Origin: Acinetobacter kanungonis
GTDB lineage: Bacteria; Pseudomonadota; Gammaproteobacteria; Pseudomonadales; Moraxellaceae
NCBI RefSeq assembly: GCF_009939195.1
Contig: NZ_JAACKC010000007.1
Span: forward strand, 1 to 64,000
DNA: 64,000 nucleotides
Reading direction: 5' to 3'
Every line of letters starts with the position of its first letter. The stretch's first letter is position 1. Position numbers and translations under genes: made by a program. Positions 38,335-47,819 of the stretch are shown here, piece after piece. The notes beneath the pieces are model-generated. The model was given only the letters and a program-made list of their open reading frames with translations. It ran no database searches and was not told the origin of the DNA.

Positions 38335-38358
38335 AGATGGATGATTATTCATCCATCT
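38335..38358. terminator. Hairpin between convergent genes
   Basis: AGATGGATGA and TCATCCATCT form a perfect 10-bp stem with TTAT loop, three bases after a stop codon. There is no T-run, so it may act mainly as a transcript end stabiliser. Confidence 0.5.
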
Positions 38359-38378
38359 TCAAATCCAAATTATAATTA

Positions 38379-38834
38379 TTAAAAAAGATATAACGCTGTT
38401 CCCAAGATTAACATTCCTGTCGCAAATAACTCACTCAACAGCAATAAGAACATACTCAAGGTCATCACAGTTTTTGGCAAAATTCGTTTTCCTAGCCGAT
38501 GTGGCTCTTTAAATTGATTATTCGTATCTTTAAAAAAGCCATGCAGAACATAACTTAAAATTGAAGCACTAAAAAAGAATAAGTTCAGTAAAACAAAGAC
38601 CAAATTCCACAACGCTGGCCAGACTGAAAATGCAGCCAAGACCGCCAAAATTAAACTTGCAGGTGCATATAACAAGCTACTTCGATGCGCAATATCCACA
38701 TAATAATGCGCTCGTGCTTGTGGTGATTTCCTGATCTGCCAGTATTTCCAAACCCCTGTGAACATGCCCACCCATAAAAACAAGCCACTAAAAATAATCG
38801 CCAGCTTCACAGCAACAGAAAAATACACAACCAT
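38379..38834 (-). CDS. Four-span membrane protein of unknown function
   Basis: A 151-residue hydrophobic protein with about four spans (5-27, 58-75, 78-97, 124-148) and a basic cytoplasmic loop (HRLGKRILPK). I do not recognise a family. It is convergent with the small membrane protein gene and divergent from the alpha/beta hydrolase gene, sharing a 116-bp gap with the latter. Confidence 0.75.
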   Translation of the reverse strand: MVVYFSVAVKLAIIFSGLFLWVGMFTGVWKYWQIRKSPQARAHYYVDIAHRSSLLYAPASLILAVLAAFSVWPALWNLVFVLLNLFFFSASILSYVLHGFFKDTNNQFKEPHRLGKRILPKTVMTLSMFLLLLSELFATGMLILGTALYLF

Positions 38835-38950
38835 TCAACAACCCTATTTAAGAATTTTCTACGCTTATCTGACTTGTAAGTCATATTTTTTACAGGTTTC
38901 TTTTTAGAACTTAGCTAAAGTATTGTGAAATAGTAATTGAAACTTCACTC

Positions 38951-39814
38951 ATGGATACTCAAGTTAAATCCTTATACATACATTGCGCGGATGGTTATAA
39001 ATTAAGTGCAAAGCTTTATCCAAGCCAAGTGAATTCCGACAAAACCTTACCCATCTTAATCTGTCCCGCCACAGGTATTGTTAAGGAATTTTATCACTCC
39101 TACGCCGAGTGGCTGAGTAGCATAGGCTATAGCGTCATGAGCTTTGACTTTAGGGGCATTGGTGCCTCGTTACATGGTCCATTGCACCAATCTGAAGCCA
39201 GTATTGTCGATTGGGGACAACTCGATATTACCGCTGCAATCGATTGTCTATTAGACCAAACCAAAGCATCCCAAGTCATTCTTCTGGGTCATAGTGCAGG
39301 TGGGCAGCTACTTGGCATTTCCCCAAACTACCCCAAGGTTGCCAAAGTGATTGCTGTATCGGGCTCCACAGGGCATATACATGGCTTAAAAGGTAAGACT
39401 AAATTCCTCGCCCCAATCATGTTCCACTTACTCTTCCCAATCTCCAGCAAGCTAAAAGGATTTGGTGCTACCAAAATGATTGGTATGGGGGAGAACCTGC
39501 CTAAAAAAGTTGCCAAACAATGGGCTGAGTTTTGTGGGACACAAGGTTATGTCATGCATGCTGTGAAAAAAGAACAACTACCGAACTATCACAATCAAAT
39601 TACTTGCCCTATTACAGCAATTTGGGCATCTGATGATGAAATTGCCACCCAGCCCAATGTACAAGCACTACTCAAACTTTACCCCAACGCCAAAACATCC
39701 ATGATTGAACTAAAACCTCAACAGTTTCAACATAAAAGTATTGGACACATGCAGATGTTCCGAAAATCACATCGCAACCTTTGGGATGTAATTGAACAGC
39801 AACTACGAAACTAG
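38951..39814 (+). CDS. Alpha/beta hydrolase
   Basis: A 287-residue serine hydrolase with the nucleophile elbow LLGHSAGGQL, a DFRGIGAS loop, the acid in WASDDEIATQP and the base in the KSIGHMQMF segment. The sequence resembles the uncharacterised YheT/lysophospholipase-like group. No signal peptide. Two terminators follow. The substrate is unknown. Confidence 0.82.
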   Translation: MDTQVKSLYIHCADGYKLSAKLYPSQVNSDKTLPILICPATGIVKEFYHSYAEWLSSIGYSVMSFDFRGIGASLHGPLHQSEASIVDWGQLDITAAIDCLLDQTKASQVILLGHSAGGQLLGISPNYPKVAKVIAVSGSTGHIHGLKGKTKFLAPIMFHLLFPISSKLKGFGATKMIGMGENLPKKVAKQWAEFCGTQGYVMHAVKKEQLPNYHNQITCPITAIWASDDEIATQPNVQALLKLYPNAKTSMIELKPQQFQHKSIGHMQMFRKSHRNLWDVIEQQLRN

Positions 39815-39818
39815 TTTC

Positions 39819-39863
39819 TCCATCAAGCTGTGCCACACTCCAATCTGGCTTGATGGACTTTTT
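39819..39863 (+). terminator. Terminator of the alpha/beta hydrolase gene
   Basis: TCCATCAAGC (39819-39828) pairs with GCTTGATGGA (39848-39857), then CTTTTTATT. It starts five bases after the stop and is followed by a second terminator. Confidence 0.7.
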
Positions 39864-39870
39864 ATTCAAT

Positions 39871-39898
39871 AAAAAAGCCCGAACTTTCGGGCTTTTTT
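39871..39898. terminator. Bidirectional terminator
   Basis: AAAAAAGCCCGAA and TTCGGGCTTTTTT form a tight stem between the convergent hydrolase and TerC-family genes. Confidence 0.9.
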
Positions 39899-39909
39899 AA
39901 CAAACTTAA

Positions 39910-41442
39910 TTAATGGCGATACATAATCGTGACATATTTAATGCGATTATCTTCCAGCTCCGTTACTTCGAAGTGGACACCTTGATAGTCCAACTTTGTA
40001 CCGACTTGAACATCGCCTTGGGTTTTATCTAAAAGCAAACCCGCAACACTCATATAACCTGCATCATCTTCAACTAAATCCAGCATACCTAGCTCTAGTT
40101 CTAACTGATACAAATCTAGCATGCCAGAAGCTTTCCAAGTTTCATCGTTAATTTTAACCAGATCTAACTGTTCATCTGCGTCTGGGAATTCACCCGCAAT
40201 CGCTTCAAAAACATCGAGTGGTGAAATTAAGCCTTTCACATTGGCAAATTCATCTGTCACAAGAACCAATGAACCCTTAGACGTTCTTAAGGTATTAATC
40301 GCATCAATCACTTTCATCTTCTCAAAAATGAAAATTGGACGTTGACGCTTAATTAATGCCTTGAGTGCTTCTTCACCATCATCAAGCACATCTAATAATT
40401 CTTTGGCACGCACCACACTAATCACCTTATCCAAACTACCGCGGCAGACTGGAAATAAACTATGTGGCACCGCAAGTACCTGCTCACGGATTTTTTCAGG
40501 TGTATCGTTTAAATCAATCCAAGAGATTTGATTGCGCGGCGTCATAATAGATGCAACCGAACGCTCGGCCAGTGTCAAAACACCACCAATCATGTAGCGT
40601 TCTTCGTCGGCAAATGCCTCATGTGCTTCAATTTGCTCAGCACCCAATTGCGATGACTCTACTTTACCACCCATGAGTTTTAAGATGGAATCCGCAGTAC
40701 GATGACGCAAAGGAATCTTAGATTCATGTTTCGCTACATTACGTTTTGAGTACTGATTAAATGCTTCAATCAGGATGGCCACACCAATACCCGAGTAGAT
40801 ATAACCTTTCGGAATATGGAATCCAAAACCTTCAGCAATCAAGCTAATCCCGATTAATAACAGGAAGCTCAAACACAGAATTACCACTGTAGGATGACGG
40901 TTTACAAAACTGGTTAATGGCTTAGATGCAAATAACATCACAATAACTGCGATAGTTACCGCAGCCATCATCACATAAATATTGTCCACCATACCAATTG
41001 CGGTAATGACAGAATCTAGTGAGAAAACTGCATCCAATACAATAATCTGCGCAACAACAGCCCAGAAGCCCGCATATACAACAGATGAAGTGGATTTAAT
41101 CTCTGGCTTGCCTTCCATTTTCTCATGCAATTCAGTGACAGCCTTATACACAAGGAACAGTCCACCAAAGAGCAGAATCAAATCACGCCCCGAGAAGGAT
41201 AAATCGGCAATTTGGATCAGTGGTTTGGTCAAAGTAACCAACCAAGAGATTACGGACAATAGTCCTAAACGCATGATTAATGCAAGAGAAAGACCAATAA
41301 CACGTGCTTTATCACGTTGTTCTGGTGGAAGTTTATCTGCCAAAATGGCAATAAAGACTAGGTTATCAATACCTAAAACAATTTCTAATACAATTAGGGT
41401 AAGCAAACCAACCCAAATTCCAGGATCTAATAAGAATTCCAT
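39910..41442 (-). CDS. TerC-family membrane protein fused to CBS and CorC domains
   Basis: A 510-residue fusion. Residues 1-235 are the TerC fold with about seven spans and the metal-binding acidic motifs [12 protein letters not shown] and [16 protein letters not shown]. Two CBS domains lie around 300-420 ([18 protein letters not shown] opens the first). A CorC_HlyC domain fills 430-510. This layout is that of E. coli YoaE/YegH. TerC proteins are linked to Mn or Ca export, often at membranes loading metals onto exoenzymes; the substrate here is unproven. An unusual leader precedes it. Confidence 0.88.
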   Translation of the reverse strand: MEFLLDPGIWVGLLTLIVLEIVLGIDNLVFIAILADKLPPEQRDKARVIGLSLALIMRLGLLSVISWLVTLTKPLIQIADLSFSGRDLILLFGGLFLVYKAVTELHEKMEGKPEIKSTSSVVYAGFWAVVAQIIVLDAVFSLDSVITAIGMVDNIYVMMAAVTIAVIVMLFASKPLTSFVNRHPTVVILCLSFLLLIGISLIAEGFGFHIPKGYIYSGIGVAILIEAFNQYSKRNVAKHESKIPLRHRTADSILKLMGGKVESSQLGAEQIEAHEAFADEERYMIGGVLTLAERSVASIMTPRNQISWIDLNDTPEKIREQVLAVPHSLFPVCRGSLDKVISVVRAKELLDVLDDGEEALKALIKRQRPIFIFEKMKVIDAINTLRTSKGSLVLVTDEFANVKGLISPLDVFEAIAGEFPDADEQLDLVKINDETWKASGMLDLYQLELELGMLDLVEDDAGYMSVAGLLLDKTQGDVQVGTKLDYQGVHFEVTELEDNRIKYVTIMYRH

Positions 41443-41486
41443 TATTTATTCACCTCGATTAACTCAAGGCTTGATTTCAATAAGCT

Positions 41487-41560
41487 AGACCTGCACGGCG
41501 ACGGATCCATGTATAACCTCTTTTCAACAATAGATTGTTTTATTATGCACACTCTCCCCG
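41487..41560 (-). promoter_or_regulatory. Structured leader of the TerC-family gene, possible riboswitch
   Basis: On the minus strand CGGGGAGAG is followed by TGTGCATAA pairing with TTATACATG over eight of nine bases. An inner AACAAT/ATTGTT hairpin lies within, and GATCCGTCGCCGTGCAGGTC follows. TerC-family genes often carry yybP-ykoY manganese riboswitches, which start with GGGGAG, but the other conserved blocks are not clearly present. It lies about 45-120 nt before the ATG. Confidence 0.3.
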
Positions 41561-42128
41561 TTTTGTAATTACTTTTTTTAATTTTTTTACAAAATCAGAA
41601 ATTTACATTTGATTTTAAGAAAAGATTAAAATATGATCTTTAGATACAATTCAAATACATTGAGCGAATTGATTTTAACAAAACAAGAAAACCGAGCAGT
41701 CATAAATGATTTTTAATTATTTTAAATAGGGATCTCATTACAATAAGACATTGTTATATAAAAATATTTAAATAATTCATCTGTCAATTTTTATTTTTGA
41801 TGTGAGACGTATCGGTATCACCTAGTTAATAAAGAGAGTTTTCAAATGATTTTTTTCCACTAAAATGTACACCCGAACGGATTTGCAGGTCGTTTTTTAA
41901 ACAAATCAAGTAAATTAAATTGCCTATCCCAACCGAATTCATGTGTAGGATCCTGATGCTACAAGCAGTATAGAGCAATTGCACATCAGCTAATCCACAC
42001 AAAAAGAATCACTTAACTCATAGCAGTGCTTATTTTAATTTTAAATTCGCACTTAAAGGAACACGATTTAGTCAAATTTAAATAGAAATACACATCTTGT
42101 TGATTTCTAATTGACTATTTCATCACAG
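41561..42128. other. AT-rich gap without a recognised gene
   Basis: This 568-bp stretch, part of a 755-bp gap between divergent terC-like and marR genes, has no open frame of convincing length on either strand and no tRNA-like fold. A-T runs and several promoter-like boxes are present, but none stands out. Confidence 0.5.
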
Positions 42129-42175
42129 TTATATTGCTTATCATGAGATAATTCTCATAAAATTAAGCAATATAA
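42129..42175. promoter_or_regulatory. Nested dyad upstream of marR
   Basis: TTATATTGCTTA (42129-42140) and TAAGCAATATAA (42164-42175) are perfect 12-bp arms. Between them ATGAGA (42143-42148) and TCTCAT (42153-42158) make a second dyad. The element ends 22 bp before the MarR ATG, an operator-like position. Confidence 0.6.
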
Positions 42176-42197
42176 AAATAAATGACGGGAATCACAT

Positions 42198-42662
42198 ATG
42201 ACTAAAAAGTATGCGAAATTTTTACCTACGACAGATGACTTCAGCCTAGATAACTTTCCTTTTTTCTGGGTGACACAGGTTTATTCGCAGCACGTACAAA
42301 AGGTCGATCAAGTCCTCAAAAAGTATGGCTTGGATAATTCTCGTCGTCGTATCTTACTTGCCTTAAAATCCAAACCCAATGCGAGCGTATCTGATCTTTC
42401 AGATATGGTGGTTTCCAAAATGTCGACAACCACTAAAATTGTATATCGCCTTAAAGACGAAGGTTTGGTCGACACCTACTCATGTGAAGATGATGCACGC
42501 ATTACCCGTGTAATTCTCACAGAGAAAGGACACGAAATGGCGCACAAGATTAATGACTTAACCAGCGCAGTCCTAGAACAATCTTTTGAAGGCCTAACCC
42601 CTCTTCAAATTGAAAAAATGATGGATAGTTTGAAGCATATTTTCAATAACTTAAACCGATAA
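42198..42662 (+). CDS. MarR-family transcriptional regulator
   Basis: A 154-residue winged helix-turn-helix protein. The recognition region is NASVSDLSDMVVSKMSTTTK, and the wing DEGLVDTYSCEDDARITRVI is typical of MarR. Regulators of this kind usually repress their own gene and a neighbour until a small acidic ligand binds. The divergent gene, 755 bp away, is the TerC-family protein. The dyad in front suggests autoregulation. The ligand is unknown. Confidence 0.88.
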   Translation: MTKKYAKFLPTTDDFSLDNFPFFWVTQVYSQHVQKVDQVLKKYGLDNSRRRILLALKSKPNASVSDLSDMVVSKMSTTTKIVYRLKDEGLVDTYSCEDDARITRVILTEKGHEMAHKINDLTSAVLEQSFEGLTPLQIEKMMDSLKHIFNNLNR

Positions 42663-42676
42663 TATTTATGCTTTTT

Positions 42677-42711
42677 AAAACAGGTCTTTCATACTGAAAG
42701 ACCTGTTTTTA
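42677..42711 (+). terminator. marR terminator
   Basis: AAAACAGGTCTTTC pairs with GAAAGACCTGTTTT around ATACT, followed by T. Confidence 0.93.
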
Positions 42712-42804
42712 TTTCTACATCTAAAGACCATCTACATTTAAATCTCAACTTTTAATTTTCATTTGCGGATTCTTGCTCAAAATTCTTAGACAAACTCGCA
42801 AATA

Positions 42805-42830
42805 AAAAAGCCTCCATAAGGAGGCTTTTT
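42805..42830. terminator. glcB terminator
   Basis: AAAAAGCCTCC pairs with GGAGGCTTTTT around ATAA, 17 bp after the malate synthase stop; symmetric, so it also backs up the marR terminator. Confidence 0.92.
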
Positions 42831-42846
42831 AACAAAGGCAGCTAAC

Positions 42847-45012
42847 TTAGTCGCCAGTGTAACCTTTTAATTTTAAACGCGCAGCGTGCAACAATGGCTC
42901 TGTATAACCTGAAGGCTGTACACCACCTTTGAAAATAAGATCAGAAGCTGCTTGGAAAGCGATGTTGTTATCAAAGTCTGTTGCCATTGGTGTATACAAT
43001 GGATCATCAGCATTTTGACCGTCAACAATCTTCGCCATACGCTTCAATACTTCTTCAACCTGTTCACGCGTTACAATACCGTGACGCAACCAGTTCGCAA
43101 CGTGTTGAGAAGAAATACGCAATGTTGCACGGTCTTCCATCAAACCAACGTTATTGATATCTGGAACTTTCGAACAACCCACACCTAAATCTACCCAACG
43201 AACCACATAACCCAAGATTCCTTGACAGTTATTTTCAAGCTCATTGTTAATTTCTTCAGCTGACCAGTTTGTATCTGGAGCAAAAGGAGGTGTTAACAAG
43301 TCGTCTAATGAAAGCATTTCTTCAGTTTTCAACTGATCTTGACGCGTTTTCACATTCACTTGATGGTAATGCATTGCATGTAGTGCAGCACCTGTTGGAG
43401 ATGGTACCCAAGCACATGATGCACCCGCATTTAGATGAGCCGCTTTAGTCGCCAACATGTCTTTCATGCTGTCTGGCTTCGGCCACATGCCTTTACCAAT
43501 TTGCGCCTTACCTTGCAAACCACACTCTAAACCAATTGCCACGTTACGGTTTTCATAAGCAGCAATCCATTTTTGAGTTTTAACAGCTTCTTTACGAACA
43601 ACTGGTGCAGCTTCCATAGAAGTATGGATTTCATCACCAGTACGGTCCATAAAGCCCGTGTTAATAAAGATTGTGCGGTCTTTAGCAGCAGCAATACAGT
43701 TCTTCAAGTTTACAGATGTGCGACGCTCTTCATCCATAATCCCGATTTTTACAGACTTCGCAGGTAGACCAAGCGCTTGTTCTGCACGCTCAAAAAGTTC
43801 AACTGCAAATGCAACTTCTTCTGGACCATGCATCTTCGGCTTAACGATATACATTGAACCTTTACGAGAGTTTTTGTTCTCGTTTTGACCACGAATATCA
43901 GCAATGGTAAGCAATGGTGTTACCAATGCATCCATGATGCCTTCAAAAATCTCTTCGCCATCTACAAGTACCGCAGGGTTCGTCATTAAATGACCCACGT
44001 TACGAAGAAGCATCAATGAACGACCATGCAATGTCGTAGTACCACCAATTAGGTTCTTAATTGTACGGTCTTTGTTTAATGTACGAGTAACAGTTTTACC
44101 ATTTTTCTCGATAGACTCTTGCAAATCACCTTTCATTAAGCCTAGCCAGTTACGGTAGCCTTCAACTTTCTCTTCTGCATCAACTGCAGCAACAGAATCT
44201 TCTAAATCCTGAATGGTGGTGATTGCAGCTTCAAGCACTAAGTCTTTTACCCCAGCAGCATCGGTTTTGCCCACTGGGCTGTTTGCATCAACTTCAATAA
44301 TGACATGTAAACCATTGTTCAATAGAACAACTTCAGAAGGGTTTGCTTCTTCACCATTAAAGCCAACGAATTGTGCTTCATGTGCTAAACCAGTTGTAGA
44401 ACCATCTTTAAGGGTTACAACCAATTTGTTATTTTCCACTGCATAACGTGTTGCATCAGCATGCGAACCCTGTGCAAGTGGGAAAGTTTCATTTAAGAAA
44501 TTCTTTGCAAATGCAATTACTTTGTCGCCACGTACTGGGTTGTAGCCTTTACCTTTTTCTGCGCCACCTTCTTCAGAGATCACATCAAAACCGTAAAGTG
44601 CATCGTAGAGTGAACCCCAACGTGCGTTTGCCGCATTTAAGCAATAACGTGCATTACGTACAGGTACAACCAATTGTGGTCCTGCCAATAATGCAATTTC
44701 TTCATCAACATTTTCTGTGCTGATCTGGAAATCTTCTACTTCTGGTACCAAGTAGCCAATTTCTTTTAGGAAAGCTTTGTAAGCTTCTAATTCAAATGTG
44801 TTGTTGCGGTGCCATTCATCAATTTTAGCCTGAAGATCTTCACGCTTTGCCAAAAGCGCTTTATTTTTTGGGCTAAGATCGACAACGACTTGCTCAAAGT
44901 TTTTCCAGTATGTTTCGCTGTCCAAACCAGAACCTGGTAAAGCTTCATTCTCGATGAAATCGTAAAGTTCTTTAGCAATCGCTAACTTACCTTTTTGAAT
45001 ACGTACAGTCAT
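42847..45012 (-). CDS. glcB: Malate synthase G
   Basis: This 721-residue enzyme is a full-length isoform G malate synthase: [21 protein letters not shown], the catalytic region [27 protein letters not shown] and [17 protein letters not shown], and the C-terminal [20 protein letters not shown]. It condenses glyoxylate and acetyl-CoA to malate in the glyoxylate shunt and glycolate use. The ATG has AGGAAAG upstream. It is a single-gene unit. Confidence 0.97.
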   Translation of the reverse strand: MTVRIQKGKLAIAKELYDFIENEALPGSGLDSETYWKNFEQVVVDLSPKNKALLAKREDLQAKIDEWHRNNTFELEAYKAFLKEIGYLVPEVEDFQISTENVDEEIALLAGPQLVVPVRNARYCLNAANARWGSLYDALYGFDVISEEGGAEKGKGYNPVRGDKVIAFAKNFLNETFPLAQGSHADATRYAVENNKLVVTLKDGSTTGLAHEAQFVGFNGEEANPSEVVLLNNGLHVIIEVDANSPVGKTDAAGVKDLVLEAAITTIQDLEDSVAAVDAEEKVEGYRNWLGLMKGDLQESIEKNGKTVTRTLNKDRTIKNLIGGTTTLHGRSLMLLRNVGHLMTNPAVLVDGEEIFEGIMDALVTPLLTIADIRGQNENKNSRKGSMYIVKPKMHGPEEVAFAVELFERAEQALGLPAKSVKIGIMDEERRTSVNLKNCIAAAKDRTIFINTGFMDRTGDEIHTSMEAAPVVRKEAVKTQKWIAAYENRNVAIGLECGLQGKAQIGKGMWPKPDSMKDMLATKAAHLNAGASCAWVPSPTGAALHAMHYHQVNVKTRQDQLKTEEMLSLDDLLTPPFAPDTNWSAEEINNELENNCQGILGYVVRWVDLGVGCSKVPDINNVGLMEDRATLRISSQHVANWLRHGIVTREQVEEVLKRMAKIVDGQNADDPLYTPMATDFDNNIAFQAASDLIFKGGVQPSGYTEPLLHAARLKLKGYTGD

Positions 45013-45343
45013 TGTCTTTCCTGATATTGCTACTTTTTATAACAAGAGATTCTAGTATACCGATTTATACTTTGCTGAATAGTAATATCACACTCCTAAA
45101 TAGTAAGCATTTTCTTGAAAATAAATATTGACATCATCAAATAAAATGCTGATAAGTTTGTATTATTACTTCCATGAATACTCTATTTACAGTTTATTAA
45201 GTTTTAGAAATGTCGAAATTAGACTTAAGTTCAGAACATCTATCAAACTCATCCCAATTACTTATTTTCATTTCTTGTTTGATCTGACGCATTTTCCATA
45301 TACAAGCAAAAATGTTGATTTAACATACAATACTTTCACCCAT
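45013..45343. other. Intergenic region upstream of glcB
   Basis: No supported gene. A TATACT-like -10 (AGTATA on the plus strand, 45056-45061) may serve glcB on the minus strand. An open frame at 45128-45385 runs through the zapE terminator and overlaps the end of zapE, so it was not accepted. Confidence 0.45.
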
Positions 45344-45368
45344 AAAAAAACGCCATTTAATGGCGTTT
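45344..45368 (-). terminator. zapE terminator
   Basis: AAACGCCAT pairs with ATGGCGTTT around TTA, followed on the minus strand by a T-run, seven bases after the zapE stop. Confidence 0.9.
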
Positions 45369-45374
45369 CTTTGC

Positions 45375-46523
45375 TTATTCGTTAAAATCTTTGGCAGATT
45401 TCTCAATCAGTCGGTGTTCAGAATGCAAATAATCATCAGATTGCATTTCCAGTAAGCGTGAACGTGTACGCTCAATTTCAAATGCCAACTTTTCACCTTG
45501 ATAAATATCAATGATCGTATCTTCCGAAGTCAGCAATAATTTGACTCCACGGTCATAAAACTCATCGACCAAATAAATGAATCGACGCGTTCCCTCAGAG
45601 AGATAATCTGTCAAATGCGGAACATTACTAACCAAAACTGTATTATAGATATTCGCAATTTCAATAAAGTCAGCAGGGCTACGCGGCTTTAAACACAACT
45701 CAGAAAATTCACACCACAATACATCTTCAGTATGACCAATGGTTTCTACCAAACGACTGTTAATCACAATCGGCTCTTGTGACTGATGCTGTGTTTGTGT
45801 TAATGCTGTAAAACGCTGAGCAATCCAAACTTTATGATCATGCGTTAATGGGTGCTTAAACAATTGTGCTTGCTTTAATACACGCAAACGGTAATCCACA
45901 CCTGCATCCACATTCAAAATGACACAGTTTTTCTTCACCATCTCAATGGTTGGGATAAAACGGTCACGGTGAATACCATTCTTATATAAACCATCTGGAG
46001 CAATGTTTGATGTCGCAACCAGCGTTACACCTCGACTAAACAATTTCTGGAATAAATCACTCAGAATCATTGCATCGGTAACATTGGTCACAAAGAACTC
46101 ATCAAAACAGATAATCACAGACTCTTTATAAATTTGATCCGCAACTGCATCCAAAGGATTACGCTGACCAGATAATTTATTCAGCTCACGATGCACATAT
46201 TGCATAAAGTGATGGAAATGCATACGTGTTTTACGACGGAATGGAATCGAGTCATAAAACTGATCCATCAACCATGTTTTACCGCGACCAACACCGCCCC
46301 ACATATAGACACCCTGTGGAGAAGTCTGACGACGAAAGCGACGAAATGCTTTTTTTGATGCCTTGTAGCGCTGAATCAGTTCTTGCCAGACGCGATCTAA
46401 CTCATGTACAGCTTGTGCTTGCGCTTCATCAGGCATAAATTGCCCAGAAGCCAAGGCTTGCGCATAACGTTCAGCTGGTGATAATGGTGCAAAGGCAGTG
46501 CTGTGAAGATTTAAATCCGACAT
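45375..46523 (-). CDS. zapE: Cell-division ATPase ZapE (AFG1 family)
   Basis: This 382-residue P-loop ATPase has Walker A GGVGRGKTWLMD, Walker B VIICFDEFFVTNV, and the AFG1 segments HFHHFMQYVHREL and TLVATSNIAPDGLY. ZapE binds the Z-ring and affects FtsZ polymer stability during late division or stress. It is slightly longer than the E. coli protein (375). It appears to be a single-gene unit. Confidence 0.93.
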   Translation of the reverse strand: MSDLNLHSTAFAPLSPAERYAQALASGQFMPDEAQAQAVHELDRVWQELIQRYKASKKAFRRFRRQTSPQGVYMWGGVGRGKTWLMDQFYDSIPFRRKTRMHFHHFMQYVHRELNKLSGQRNPLDAVADQIYKESVIICFDEFFVTNVTDAMILSDLFQKLFSRGVTLVATSNIAPDGLYKNGIHRDRFIPTIEMVKKNCVILNVDAGVDYRLRVLKQAQLFKHPLTHDHKVWIAQRFTALTQTQHQSQEPIVINSRLVETIGHTEDVLWCEFSELCLKPRSPADFIEIANIYNTVLVSNVPHLTDYLSEGTRRFIYLVDEFYDRGVKLLLTSEDTIIDIYQGEKLAFEIERTRSRLLEMQSDDYLHSEHRLIEKSAKDFNE

Positions 46524-46604
46524 ATCTTGATTACTATTTTGGTCTGACGAAAGTATAACGAAAATTAGGGAACAATAAATAAAACTTTGGCATGAGTATC
46601 CGTA

Positions 46605-47612
46605 CTACTTGGAATATTGCCGAGGACTACGTCCAAACCAGCGTTTAAAAGCATGGTTAAATGCCGCTGGTTCAGAATAACCCAATAATTCAGCAATCAT
46701 TTCAATGGTGTACTCCTGATATTCAATCAACCTCAATGCCTTTTCTTTAATCAATTGCTCTCTAATCTGCTTATAACTGCTATTTAACTGTTGTAACTGA
46801 TGCCTCAATGTGCGCTCAGGAATATGCAAGGCTTGTGCTGTTTCCGCCATGGTTGGTATTGCACCTTGTTGTAAATCCAGATAATCCTGAACACGCTCAA
46901 CCAAATCGGGTACGGTAGACTGCTGTGCCAAACGCTTCATTTCAGCTTGACACTTATAATCATAAATCCGAAACGTCATTTGATCTGCCGATAGAATATG
47001 AATATCCAGTACAGCCTCATCAAACCAAAACGCTGCATAAGGTTGTGAAAACGTAATATCCGAACCATAGTAGGCCTGATACATTGCGAGAATGTCAGGA
47101 TCTTCAGGTGGATCAAATGGTAACTCTACCTTAAGCTGAGGCACAATCAGCCTCATCTTTTTATATAGCTCTTGAATAAATTTATAAGTCCCTGCCAATT
47201 CCGATTGCGCACGAAACATATTCAATTCATCTACTAGATCATCTGCCTGATAACACAATGCAACCTGATGATTTTGAAACTTAAGACTGAGTTTTGCTGT
47301 TAAATGGGTTAAGGGCTGATATGCAATCACTCGTTCTAAAGCAGTTCGAATCGTGTCGCTCGTGACCAACAACATCAACAATGGACCATATCCTGCCAAA
47401 GCATAATGCTGCCCAATATATAAACCCTGCTCAGTGGAAACTTGCTCGGACAATACTTTTAAAACATCACGTTCTAATCGCGGATGAATTATTGCGGTAG
47501 GGTCCAACGCATCGACACTCAAGCCAATCCCTTGTAACTGCTGATCAACATCAATCCCAGCTTTACGCATCGCTTGTATTAAATACATAAGACTGAGAAT
47601 GGATCTTTTCAT
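46605..47612 (-). CDS. AraC-family transcriptional regulator
   Basis: A 335-residue regulator with the N-terminal Arabinose_bd-type sensing domain (PF12625-like, residues 15-200) and a C-terminal AraC DNA-binding domain with two helix-turn-helices (ERTLRHQLQQLNSSYKQIRE and IAELLGYSEPAAFNHAFKRW). OruR/ArgR-like proteins of this type control amino acid and lipid genes. It is divergent from lysO, which makes lysO a candidate target. Confidence 0.88.
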   Translation of the reverse strand: MKRSILSLMYLIQAMRKAGIDVDQQLQGIGLSVDALDPTAIIHPRLERDVLKVLSEQVSTEQGLYIGQHYALAGYGPLLMLLVTSDTIRTALERVIAYQPLTHLTAKLSLKFQNHQVALCYQADDLVDELNMFRAQSELAGTYKFIQELYKKMRLIVPQLKVELPFDPPEDPDILAMYQAYYGSDITFSQPYAAFWFDEAVLDIHILSADQMTFRIYDYKCQAEMKRLAQQSTVPDLVERVQDYLDLQQGAIPTMAETAQALHIPERTLRHQLQQLNSSYKQIREQLIKEKALRLIEYQEYTIEMIAELLGYSEPAAFNHAFKRWFGRSPRQYSK

Positions 47613-47819
47613 ATTTGTGACAATATTGGTGTGAATCCATTTTTTAACCCAATTTAGTGCATTTGAAAATTGCCGAATCTATCAAACTACAATCGTATAA
47701 AAATATGTATCCAATCTAGTTAATCTCTCCATAACAAAAAATGCAATCTGACGCACAAGTCGCTGCAACGATGGCACAGTTAAGTTATGATGCTGCAACT
47801 GCAAATTAATATTCTTACC

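Noticed and set aside
41940..42000. CTGATG/CATCAG arms in the gap before marR
   Set aside because: Only six base pairs with a long loop in AT-rich DNA, expected by chance.
44213..44723. Plus-strand frames opposite malate synthase G
   Set aside because: Shadows of a highly conserved gene, no family features.
45128..45385. Open frame of 85 codons upstream of glcB
   Set aside because: It runs across the zapE terminator and into the zapE 3' end, is Phe/Tyr/Leu-rich from AT-rich DNA, and lacks a ribosome site.
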